From G963665925 sp963676345 (lineage in GTDB: Bacteria > Bacillota > Clostridia > Peptostreptococcales > Acidaminobacteraceae): a DNA stretch of 64,000 nt. Made by a program: the position numbers and the translations under genes. Shown here piece after piece: positions 57,112-64,000 of the stretch; positions within the stretch are counted from its first letter, which is position 1, and each line of letters begins with the position of its first letter. The stretch is from positions 62,001 through 126,000 of the forward strand of contig CAXXTS010000004.1 of the NCBI GenBank assembly GCA_963676345.2, in the 5' to 3' direction. The notes below the pieces were generated by a model. It was not told the DNA's origin. It was given only the letters and a program-made list of their open reading frames with translations, and ran no database searches.

Positions 57112-57888
57112 TTATGATTTCTTATTCATTTCATAAATTATGCTTAGACCATCTAAAGTCAGGAATTTATCGACGATACTGATTGTCTTAGATTCTGTTG
57201 AGATGAGTCCTGCAAGTCCTCCAGTTGCAACAACTTTTGGATCTTTTTCGCTGCCCAGTTCCTCTTTCATTCGTTCCACTATATAATCAACGGAGCCTAC
57301 GTAGCCATAGATTACACCTGACTGTATGCTCTGAGTTGTATTCTTGCAAATTACATTATCCGGCTTGGATAACTCGACACGTGTCAGCTTTGCAGCCCTT
57401 TGAAAGAGTGCATCGCTGGAAATCTTGATACCTGGTGTAATTGACCCACCCAGATATTCACTTTTCTCTGATATTGCGCAAAATGTTGTTGCCGTTCCAA
57501 AGTCAACGACAATGAGCGGACCACCATATTTTTTTACAGCTGATACAGCATTAACGATTCTATCCGCCCCTACTTGACGCGGATTATCATATTTAATATT
57601 CATGCCTGTTTTAATGCCCGGTCCTACAACGATAGCTTCCCGTTTAAAGTACTTGATCGCCATATGCTGCAAAGAATACATAATCGTCGGTACTACAGAC
57701 GAAATGATGATGTCTTGAACATCCTTTGGATTCAAGCCTTCGTATTGAAATAGCTGGTTTACAAATATTCCGAGCTCATCTGCCGACTTGCTTTTGTCTG
57801 TTGACATTCTCCAGTACGTAATGAGTTTCCCAGATTTGTAAAGCCCAAGCACGATATTGGAGTTTCCAACGTCAAATGCTAGTAACAT
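57112..57888 (-). CDS. coaX: Type III pantothenate kinase
   Basis: First step of coenzyme A synthesis; potassium-dependent ASKHA-fold enzyme that is not inhibited by CoA. It has 258 residues. MLLAFDVGNSNIVLGLY is the nucleotide-binding DxGN motif, GADRIVNAVSA and VVDFGTATTFCAI the pantothenate/phosphate motifs, and VVATGGLAGLI the C-terminal adenosine motif. The ATG at 57888 follows GGAGAAGGTG. It is 131 bp after birA, a common pairing. Confidence 0.95.
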   Translation of the reverse strand: MLLAFDVGNSNIVLGLYKSGKLITYWRMSTDKSKSADELGIFVNQLFQYEGLNPKDVQDIIISSVVPTIMYSLQHMAIKYFKREAIVVGPGIKTGMNIKYDNPRQVGADRIVNAVSAVKKYGGPLIVVDFGTATTFCAISEKSEYLGGSITPGIKISSDALFQRAAKLTRVELSKPDNVICKNTTQSIQSGVIYGYVGSVDYIVERMKEELGSEKDPKVVATGGLAGLISTESKTISIVDKFLTLDGLSIIYEMNKKS

Positions 57889-58019
57889 GGTTTCACCTTC
57901 TCCTTCCCCGCTGTTCTTTGCCTTAAGACTAACAGTCGGGTTGTCTTCATGTATAAACAAGTGCTTCACGCAAAATAAATCCTATCACGAACATTCATCT
58001 TTTGCAATAGAATTTATTT

Positions 58020-59003
58020 CTATATATAATCGGTTAAACCCCTTACAGAGACCTCACCATAAAAAACGGGTCTGACTTCTCCATTTTCAAACTTCACCAT
58101 CAGTTCTCCATCAGCATTTAGGTCCATTGCTTCTCCAAAAAGTGTTTTATCGCGATGGATAATACGAACTTTTCTGCCAAGCGTTGCCGAGTGACTCCGG
58201 CAGTACTCAAGTGTCTTCTCAAAATTTTCTTCCTTTATATAAGCATAATATAGGGTCTCGAAAGCCTTTATAAAAGAAACTACAATTTCTTTACGCTTGA
58301 TCATGTGACCTGTTTCAATTCTAAGAGAGGTTGCCTTATCCTTTATTTCTTCTGGAAAAGCCTCCACATTTACATTTACGCCAATGCCTACCACAATATA
58401 ATTAATACTATTCAGCTCGGCACTCATTTCTGTTAGAATACCGCAGGTTTTACGTTTACTCAAAATAATGTCATTTGGCCATTTGATCCCCGGGCTCAAA
58501 CCGGTTACTGTCTCAATAGCCGTATTCATTGCAGCAGCTGCAATTTGAGTCATTTTAGAAGCATGTATAGGCTCTATATCAGGTTTCAGTACAAGGGACA
58601 TCCAGATTCCTGTTCCCTTTGGAGAGGTCCATTCTCTTCCAAGTCGACCGCGCCCTTTCGTTTGTTCATCTGAAATAATAAGCGTACCTTCTTTAGCACC
58701 GTCACCAGCTAAAGCTTTTGCCCGCGTATTGGTTGAATCAATTGAATCAAAATGCTCTATACGGGTGATGAGCTCAGAGTTTTTGAGTTCAACGCGAAGT
58801 GCCTCTGCATTTATGCTGTCAGCCTCTTGAACCAATCTGTATCCTTTTCTTGATACGGATTCGATCTGATAGCCTTCTTCTTTAAGCTGTTTAATGACCT
58901 TCCAGACAGACGTTCGCGAAACACCAAGTTTTTGACTTAACTCTTCTCCTGAGAGAAAGGTGTGTGTATGTTCTTTAAGCGCTTCTATAACTTTTGATTT
59001 CAT
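58020..59003 (-). CDS. birA: Biotin-protein ligase and biotin repressor
   Basis: Bifunctional BirA of 327 residues. An N-terminal helix-turn-helix (LSGEELSQKLGVSRTSVWKVIKQLKEEG) suggests repression of biotin genes. The ligase core has the biotinyl-AMP loop KGRGRLGREWTSPKGTG, the IKWPNDI motif and GIGVNVN. It would biotinylate the carrier encoded at 60639-61037, less than 2 kb away. The start at 59003 follows GGATGTG; ATG 59018 is an alternative. Confidence 0.94.
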   Translation of the reverse strand: MKSKVIEALKEHTHTFLSGEELSQKLGVSRTSVWKVIKQLKEEGYQIESVSRKGYRLVQEADSINAEALRVELKNSELITRIEHFDSIDSTNTRAKALAGDGAKEGTLIISDEQTKGRGRLGREWTSPKGTGIWMSLVLKPDIEPIHASKMTQIAAAAMNTAIETVTGLSPGIKWPNDIILSKRKTCGILTEMSAELNSINYIVVGIGVNVNVEAFPEEIKDKATSLRIETGHMIKRKEIVVSFIKAFETLYYAYIKEENFEKTLEYCRSHSATLGRKVRIIHRDKTLFGEAMDLNADGELMVKFENGEVRPVFYGEVSVRGLTDYI

Positions 59004-59179
59004 ATATATCACATCCATTTATCTATTCTGATGCTGTTTATTTTCACCTAGACTCATTATAGCACATGGCTTGAGATATGAATTGTGCTTTCGTACGGTC
59101 TAATCTACTTCAGTAAAATTCATAAAAAAATGTCATAGAATCTTGGCTTGCTCACGGTAGCTAGGTGCGCCATATAAAA

Positions 59180-59232
59180 AATAGAAGAGGCAGTCCCATT
59201 CATGTGAACATGATGGGACTGCCTCTTCTATT
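59180..59232. repeat. Long hairpin element 3
   Basis: 25-bp arms AATAGAAGAGGCAGTCCCAT... / ...ATGGGACTGCCTCTTCTATT with one bulged T and loop GA. On the minus strand it follows the gcdB terminator by 35 nt and is followed by TTTTTTATATGGCGCACCTAGC, which resembles the tail of elements 1 and 2 (TATATGGCGCGC). Confidence 0.8.
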
Positions 59233-59267
59233 ATTGGTTCTGCATTACTTTGCCTTTAGTGTAAATA

Positions 59268-59295
59268 AAAGGACAAGGCGAATGCCTTGTCCTTT
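59268..59295 (-). terminator. Intrinsic terminator of the decarboxylase operon
   Basis: AAAGGACAAGGC-ATTC-GCCTTGTCCTTT followed by TATTTACAC on the minus strand. Confidence 0.88.
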
Positions 59296-59349
59296 ATAAA
59301 TGAATAGATTAACCTAATGTCTAAATTAGAATGGCTGATCTTGACTTTC

Positions 59350-60591
59350 CTAACCAAATAGGGAAAGTAGAACACCCGCAGAAACCGCAGAGCCGATAAC
59401 GCCGGCTACGTTTGGTCCCATAGCATGCATGAGCAGGAAGTTTGATGGGTTTTCTTTCTGACCCACAACCTGTGATACACGGGCTGCCATCGGTACTGCA
59501 GATACACCCGCTGAACCGATAAGCGGATTGATCTTTCCACCTGATATTTTGTTCAGTATCTTTGCAAGCAGTAGGCCTGCGGCAGTACCGATACCGAATG
59601 CAATAATACCCAGTGAAATGATTGCTAGTGTCTCAATCTTTAGGAACTGCTCTGCTGTTGCTGTTGCTCCAACAGATAGACCCAGGAAGATTGTGATGAT
59701 GTTGATCAAGGCGTTCTTCGCTGTGTCTTCTAGACGAGCTACCATGCCTGATTCCTTGAATAGGTTACCCAGCATCAGCATACCGACCAGCGTACCTGCT
59801 GGTGGTACAATCAGTGTAACAAGGATTGTTACGATGATTGGGAAGAGCATTTTTTCTAGCTTGGATACAGGACGAAGCTGATCCATCTTAATCATACGCT
59901 CTTCTTTTGTTGTCAGCGCCTTCATGATTGGGGGCTGAATAACAGGTACCAGTGCCATATACGAATACGCCGCAACGGCGATTGGACCTAGAAGATGTGG
60001 CGCAAGTTTTGATGTTAAAAAGATTGCTGTTGGACCATCCGCGCCACCAATGATACCGATTGAAGCGGCTTCTTGTGCGTTGAATAGGCCTGAAGCAATC
60101 GCTCCGATAAATGTTGTAAAGATACCGAACTGTGCCGCTGCACCCAGCAGCAGAGATCTTGGATTGGCAATCAGTGGACCGAAGTCTGTCATCGCGCCAA
60201 CACCCATGAAGATGATTGGTGGGAAGATTCCCAGAGCATCACCTTGGTATAGGTAGTATAGCAGACCGCCTGGTTCGCTTATGGATAGGGCTAGGTCTGG
60301 CATGTTTTTCATTATTTCAGGGTCTACGACAATCTTTGAGAATCCATGCGCTGATTCATGAATCGCACCTAGATGAGATGTCGGGTTTGCCATTAGGCCT
60401 GCTAGTGGCAGGTTTGTCAGCAGCATACCGAATGCAATCGGTATGAGCAGTAGGGGCTCAAATCCCTTTGCGATTGCTAGATACAGCAAGACACACGATA
60501 CTGCAATCATCAGTACGTTGCCCCACAGCATATTTTCAATCAGAGCATTGAAACCAGTCGACCCCCAAAAGTCTATCATTGCTTGAATCAT
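59350..60591 (-). CDS. gcdB: Sodium-translocating decarboxylase, beta subunit
   Basis: Membrane subunit that decarboxylates carboxybiotin and exports sodium. It has 413 residues and about ten helices. The family regions are FPPIIFMGVGAMTDFGPLIANP, the sodium/biotin site IGIIGGADGPTAIF, and the C-terminal GSAGVSAVPMAARV and MHAMGPNVAGVIGSAV. Oxaloacetate, glutaconyl-CoA and methylmalonyl-CoA enzymes share this subunit (oadB/gcdB/mmdB); the neighbours mce and meaB point to methylmalonyl-CoA. It is the last gene of the operon, before a terminator. Confidence 0.94.
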   Translation of the reverse strand: MIQAMIDFWGSTGFNALIENMLWGNVLMIAVSCVLLYLAIAKGFEPLLLIPIAFGMLLTNLPLAGLMANPTSHLGAIHESAHGFSKIVVDPEIMKNMPDLALSISEPGGLLYYLYQGDALGIFPPIIFMGVGAMTDFGPLIANPRSLLLGAAAQFGIFTTFIGAIASGLFNAQEAASIGIIGGADGPTAIFLTSKLAPHLLGPIAVAAYSYMALVPVIQPPIMKALTTKEERMIKMDQLRPVSKLEKMLFPIIVTILVTLIVPPAGTLVGMLMLGNLFKESGMVARLEDTAKNALINIITIFLGLSVGATATAEQFLKIETLAIISLGIIAFGIGTAAGLLLAKILNKISGGKINPLIGSAGVSAVPMAARVSQVVGQKENPSNFLLMHAMGPNVAGVIGSAVSAGVLLSLFG

Positions 60592-60638
60592 CTGTTTCGC
60601 TCCTTTCGCTTATAATCGTATAATCTGAAGTCGGATGC

Positions 60639-61037
60639 TTATCCGATAACGATCATAACGTCTCCAGAGTTCACAGATGCACCTTTGTTCACATTAATGC
60701 TTACAACTTTGCCGTCTGCTGGTGCCATGATTTCGTTCTCCATCTTCATTGCTTCAAGTACCAACAGAACTTGACCATTTGTTACTGTGTCGCCTGCTGC
60801 TACTTTGATGTCTAGAACTGTACCAGGCATTGGAGCTGTTACACTGCTACCGCCTGCTGGAGCTGCTGCTGCAGGAGCTGGTGCTGCTTTTGGAGCTGGA
60901 GCCGCTGCTGGTGCAGGAGCTGCTGGACGAGGTGCTGCAGCTGGTCTTGCAACTGGTGCTGCTGATGCCACGCCGCCTACTTCTTCTACATCTACTTCAT
61001 ATGTTTTACCGTTTACCGTAACGTTGAACTTTTTCAT
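60639..61037 (-). CDS. Biotin carrier (gamma) subunit of the decarboxylase
   Basis: 132 residues: an N-terminal segment (KKFNVTVNGKTYEVDVEEV), a flexible Ala/Pro linker of about 45 residues, and a biotinyl domain with the target lysine K98 in LEAMKMENEI. This is the MmdC/GcdC type. It accepts CO2 from the carboxyltransferase and swings to the beta subunit. The linker is nearly pure A and P, as in related pumps. The start follows GGGAGGATGG. It lies between the OadG-like gene and gcdB. Confidence 0.95.
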   Translation of the reverse strand: MKKFNVTVNGKTYEVDVEEVGGVASAAPVARPAAAPRPAAPAPAAAPAPKAAPAPAAAAPAGGSSVTAPMPGTVLDIKVAAGDTVTNGQVLLVLEAMKMENEIMAPADGKVVSINVNKGASVNSGDVMIVIG

Positions 61038-61122
61038 GATCCATCCTCCCAGATTTCTCTATGATTAGATTTTTTTCTAATACCAAATAGTAATCGTCTT
61101 ATAAGATATAATATGCACTTAC

Positions 61123-61539
61123 TTAGAATCGTGCATTCATCTGATCAATACGGCCTGTTTGTCCCCAAGCTGGTGTTTGATCTGGAACACGCACAATATT
61201 CTTTACTACAATGTTATGAACAGATGTTCCGAGCGCTGATGCTACAGCAGCAGAAATGACTGCTACAAGCTCTTCATCATCTTGTTCTGGCTGCGCTACA
61301 GGAGCGGCAGCTGCTGGTGCTGGTGTAGGCGCAACAGCTTTGACTGCATCTGCTGCCTTTTTTGCCTCTGCCTTTTGTACCAGACCAGAGTAAAACGAAG
61401 TCAGACCCCACAGTACAATCAGGGCACAGAAAGTGATAATCATCCCAAGCGCCGTTACAAACAGCGATGCGGATACTTTCTCCCCTAAACTCATCTGCTC
61501 TATCAAAGTAGGGTCTGAAAACCTTGTAATTAAATTCAT
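61123..61539 (-). CDS. OadG/MmdD-type small membrane subunit
   Basis: 138 residues: one membrane helix (VSASLFVTALGMIITFCALIVLW) near the N-terminus, an Ala/Pro linker, and a C-terminal domain (DEELVAVISAAVASALG, then VVKNIVRVPDQTPAWGQTGR) as in the delta subunits that hold the decarboxylase complex together. The C-terminal WGQTGR is typical. The start follows GAGGTGAAACC. Its position between mmdA and the biotin carrier supports the role. Confidence 0.9.
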   Translation of the reverse strand: MNLITRFSDPTLIEQMSLGEKVSASLFVTALGMIITFCALIVLWGLTSFYSGLVQKAEAKKAADAVKAVAPTPAPAAAAPVAQPEQDDEELVAVISAAVASALGTSVHNIVVKNIVRVPDQTPAWGQTGRIDQMNARF

Positions 61540-61597
61540 GGTTTCACCTCTTTTTATCTAAAGTAATCCTTTAGATGGTACGCATTGATAGGGTCTC

Positions 61598-63145
61598 TTA
61601 TAGCGGAATATTGCCGTGCTTTTTAGCAGGACGGCTTTCACGCTTACCAGCCAGCATTTCGAATGCATCGACTAGTCTTGGGCGTGTAGCAGCTGGTTCG
61701 ATGACATCGTCAACAAATCCACGCTCAGCTGCTTTGTATGGTGTTGCAAACTCTGCAGTATACTCATCAACTTTCTTCTGACGCATTTCAGCAGGGTTTT
61801 TAGCATCTGTAATATCCTTACGGAAAATGATGTTTGCAGCACCTTGAGGACCCATTACAGCAATTTCTGCATTTGGCCATGCAAGTACTACGTCAGCACC
61901 AAGATCTTTAGAACACATTGCTAGGTAAGAACCGCCGTATGCCTTACGAACGATTAGTGATACCTTAGGTACTGTTGCTTCTGAGTAAGCATATAGCATT
62001 TTCGCACCGTGACGAATGATGCCGCCGTACTCTTGGCTTGTACCAGGAAGGAATCCAGGAACATCAATGATATTCAGTAGCGGAATATTGAATGCATCAC
62101 AAGTACGGATGAAGCGTGCTGACTTATCAGATGCATCAATGTTTAGGCAACCAGCAAGAACCTTAGGCTGGTTAGCAATAATACCAACTGATTTGCCGCC
62201 AACACGTGCAAAACCAGTTAGGATGTTTTGTGCAAAGTAAGGCTGGTACTCGAAGAAGTCACCACCATCAACAATAGCAGAAATGACATCTTTCATGTCA
62301 TAAGGCTTGTTAGAGTTGTCTGGAATGATTGAGTTCAGCTCTTCGATAATTTTGTTTACATCATCAGCAGATTCATAAACAGGTGCCGTTTCCATATTGT
62401 TTGATGGAAGGAAGCTTAGAAGACGTCTGATTTCAGCAATACAGTCTTCATCAGTAGAAGCAATGTATTGTGCAACACCTGAAGTCTGGTTGTGCGTCAT
62501 TGCGCCACCAAGTGCTTCAGCTGATACTTCTTCACCAGTAACTGTCTTGATTACCTGCGGACCAGTAATAAACATTTGAGATGTTTTGTCAACCATGAAG
62601 ATGAAGTCAGTGAGTGCTGGTGAATATACCGCACCGCCGGCACATGGGCCCATGATTGCTGTGATTTGTGGTACAACGCCTGATGCAAGTGTATTCTTGT
62701 AGAATATTTTACCGTAACCAGCAAGGGCATCAACCGCTTCCTGAATACGCGCGCCACCAGAATCGTTAAGACCAACAACTGGTGCACCCACTTTAAGTGC
62801 GTTATCCATTACTTTACAAATTTTAGCTGCGTGCATTTCACCAAGTGATCCGCCAACAACTGTGAAGTCTTGTGCATAAGCGTAAACAAGACGACCATCA
62901 ACTTGGCCATAACCTGTTACAACACCTTCAGCAGGCGCTTCAAGCTTTTCCATACCGAAGTTTGTACAACGGTGCTTTACAAAAGCATCCAATTCTACAA
63001 AAGTACCTTCATCAAATAGTAGTGCCATTCTTTCGCGTGCTGAAAGTTTTCCTTTAGCATGCTGCTTTTCAATACGTTTTGCACCGCCACCAGCTTCGAT
63101 TGTGGCACGGCGTTTACGTAAATCCTCCAGCTTATTGATAGACAT
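61598..63145 (-). CDS. mmdA: Carboxyltransferase alpha subunit of methylmalonyl-CoA decarboxylase
   Basis: 515 residues of the acyl-CoA carboxylase beta-chain family. It transfers CO2 from (S)-methylmalonyl-CoA to biotin, leaving propionyl-CoA. Family segments: DEGTFVELDAFVKHRC, DFTVVGGSLGEMHAAKI, LNDSGGARIQEAVDALAGYG, GPCAGGAVYSPALTDF (oxyanion hole), IIDVPGFLPGTSQEYGGIIRHGAK and WPNAEIAVMGPQGAANIIF. The ATG at 63145 follows GGGAGG. It follows mce and precedes the pump subunits. A propionyl-CoA carboxylase role is less likely because the sodium pump is encoded with it. Confidence 0.93.
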   Translation of the reverse strand: MSINKLEDLRKRRATIEAGGGAKRIEKQHAKGKLSARERMALLFDEGTFVELDAFVKHRCTNFGMEKLEAPAEGVVTGYGQVDGRLVYAYAQDFTVVGGSLGEMHAAKICKVMDNALKVGAPVVGLNDSGGARIQEAVDALAGYGKIFYKNTLASGVVPQITAIMGPCAGGAVYSPALTDFIFMVDKTSQMFITGPQVIKTVTGEEVSAEALGGAMTHNQTSGVAQYIASTDEDCIAEIRRLLSFLPSNNMETAPVYESADDVNKIIEELNSIIPDNSNKPYDMKDVISAIVDGGDFFEYQPYFAQNILTGFARVGGKSVGIIANQPKVLAGCLNIDASDKSARFIRTCDAFNIPLLNIIDVPGFLPGTSQEYGGIIRHGAKMLYAYSEATVPKVSLIVRKAYGGSYLAMCSKDLGADVVLAWPNAEIAVMGPQGAANIIFRKDITDAKNPAEMRQKKVDEYTAEFATPYKAAERGFVDDVIEPAATRPRLVDAFEMLAGKRESRPAKKHGNIPL

Positions 63146-63199
63146 GTTTGTACCTCCCAAGGATTTCTCTTAGTTCTTCACACGTGGAAGAGTTAACGA

Positions 63200-63604
63200 T
63201 TACTCTCTCTCGCTAAGTTCAACTAGAACTCGGTTCGAGCTCTTTGGATGTACGAAAGCGATTTTCGCGCCACCTGCACCATAGCGTGGCTTTTCATCGA
63301 TCATGCGCATACCCTTTTCTTGCATGTAAGCAATTGCTTCTTCAATGTTGTCAACTCTGAAAGCCATATGTTGCATGCCTTCACCGTTCTTTTCGATGAA
63401 ACGTGCAATCGGACCATCTTCTGTAGTAGACTCAAGAAGCTCAACCTCTGTGTCACCCACTGGTAGAAACGCAACACGTACTTTTTGCTCTTCTACAACC
63501 TCTGTACCTTCACATTCAAGACCTAGAATGTCAGTGTAGAATTTTAGAGTTTCATCAAGATTTTTGACCGCGATACCGATATGGTCAAGTTTTAATGCTT
63601 TCAT
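63200..63604 (-). CDS. mce: Methylmalonyl-CoA epimerase
   Basis: 134-residue vicinal-oxygen-chelate protein that interconverts (R)- and (S)-methylmalonyl-CoA, linking the B12 mutase to the decarboxylase. It begins LDHIGIAVKNLDETLKFY with a metal histidine, and has GEGMQHMAFRVDNIEEAI and KIAFVHPKSSNRVLVELSE near the end. The start follows GGGGGAC. It is the first gene of the decarboxylase operon seen here, downstream of the meaB-like gene. Confidence 0.95.
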   Translation of the reverse strand: MKALKLDHIGIAVKNLDETLKFYTDILGLECEGTEVVEEQKVRVAFLPVGDTEVELLESTTEDGPIARFIEKNGEGMQHMAFRVDNIEEAIAYMQEKGMRMIDEKPRYGAGGAKIAFVHPKSSNRVLVELSERE

Positions 63605-63874
63605 TTCTTAGTCCCCCTTAAAGGTTTCTTAGTTAATTTTAACAACCACTCTTTCAAGTGTACACATTTAATAATAGTAATTACCGGAAATCGGCTTAAA
63701 TATTTAAAAGATTTTGAGCTTATGAGTTTATTTTTATAACTCGTCATCATCCCATAAAAAAACGTTTCCAACAATTAGTATTACTAAATATCCAAGCTGC
63801 CCTAACGTTCATTACGGAGATGGTCGTTAACATATTAAAAGGTCAGCTGCAAAGGTCAGCTGCCTTAAGTTTCT
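63605..63874 (-). other. Gap between meaB-like gene and mce
   Basis: Contains a hairpin on the minus strand at 63838-63868, AAGGCAGCTG-ACCTTTG-CAGCTG(A)CCTT followed by TTAA, likely a terminator of the meaB-like unit and also a direct repeat of GCAGCTGACC. A TTGGAAACGTTTTTT stretch near 63756-63770 resembles half of a CcpA site. I could not place a convincing mce promoter. Confidence 0.5.
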
Positions 63875-64000
63875 CTAAACTATTTCCTTGTAGATAACTT
63901 CACATGCTGTATACGGATTGTTCTCACGCTTCGCAACAGCTTCGCTTAGCTTATCAACAAGTTCTATCTTATAGGACTGATCCATCATACGTGTGACGAT
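63875..64000 (-). CDS. meaB: C-terminal end of a probable MeaB-type GTPase
   Basis: Only the last 41 residues are present: IVTRMMDQSYKIELVDKLSE, then AVAKRENNPYTACEVIYKEI, ending at TAG 63875-63877. The NPYTA-type end, helical character and position next to mce fit the MeaB/ArgK chaperone that protects methylmalonyl-CoA mutase. The catalytic part is outside the window, so the call rests on a short tail and context. Confidence 0.55.
   Translation of the reverse strand: MVTRMMDQSYKIELVDKLSEAVAKRENNPYTACEVIYKEIV

Noticed and set aside
63754..63772. CcpA catabolite-response site upstream of mce
   Set aside because: TTGGAAACGTTTTTT fits the first part of WTGNAARCGNWWWCA but lacks the final CA, and its place relative to a promoter is unknown.

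Overview
The window looks like a chromosomal segment of a low-to-mid GC anaerobic Firmicute of class Clostridia. The evidence is the clostridial gene order (carD - PIN/TRAM protein - ispD - ispF - proS - gltX - cysS - mrnC - rlmB - sigH - tuf - rpmG - secE - nusG - rplKAJL - rpoBC - L7Ae-like - rpsL - rpsG - fusA), strong AGGAGG ribosome sites, T-box leaders, sigH and disA, an adenosylcobalamin-dependent ribonucleotide reductase and a sodium-pumping decarboxylase. A Peptostreptococcales/Fusibacter-like relative is my guess; the 16S gene at 53853-55385 would settle it. Nearly everything is on the minus strand. I saw no transposase, phage gene or CRISPR array.

Layout. 1-13262: transcription/translation super-cluster, with promoters before the L7Ae-like gene, before rpoB (own promoter and about 260-nt leader), before rplJ (L10 autoregulatory leader) and before rpmG. 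13325-18725: tuf, tRNA-Thr, sigH, rlmB, a small membrane protein, mrnC, and cysS under a cysteine T-box. 18799-21590: a chemoreceptor and a duplicated repeat/hairpin element lying between cysS and gltX. 21617-29122: gltX, a cysteine-rich small protein, proS under a proline T-box, ispF/ispD, a PIN/TRAM membrane protein and carD. 29360-34813 is the only plus-strand block: a conserved hypothetical, a sensor kinase, an NtrC-class regulator and an ammonium transporter with an exact sigma-54 promoter.

34918-41433: mcsA-mcsB-clpC-radA-disA without ctsR. McsB has lost most nucleotide-contacting residues and looks like a pseudokinase. 41699-49604: an EF-G-like GTPase, a Nif3-family protein, a diguanylate cyclase split by one in-frame TAG, nrdJ with two NrdR boxes and three phased DnaA boxes, and a thioredoxin-like protein. 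49804-55768: a 69-bp repeat with a long hairpin, then an rRNA operon (16S, tRNA-Ile, 23S, 5S, tRNA-Leu) with two promoters. 56098-64000: dus, coaX, birA, then a biotin-dependent, sodium-translocating methylmalonyl-CoA decarboxylase operon (mce-mmdA-oadG-like-biotin carrier-beta subunit) preceded by the end of a meaB-like gene.

Most promising leads: the degenerate McsB in a complete mcsA/clpC operon; a family of hairpin elements with a shared tail placed directly behind intrinsic terminators; the sigma-54/two-component ammonium-transport module; and the NrdR plus DnaA-box array at nrdJ. Most of the rest is ordinary housekeeping. All family assignments come from reading the sequence and memory; no database search was run.
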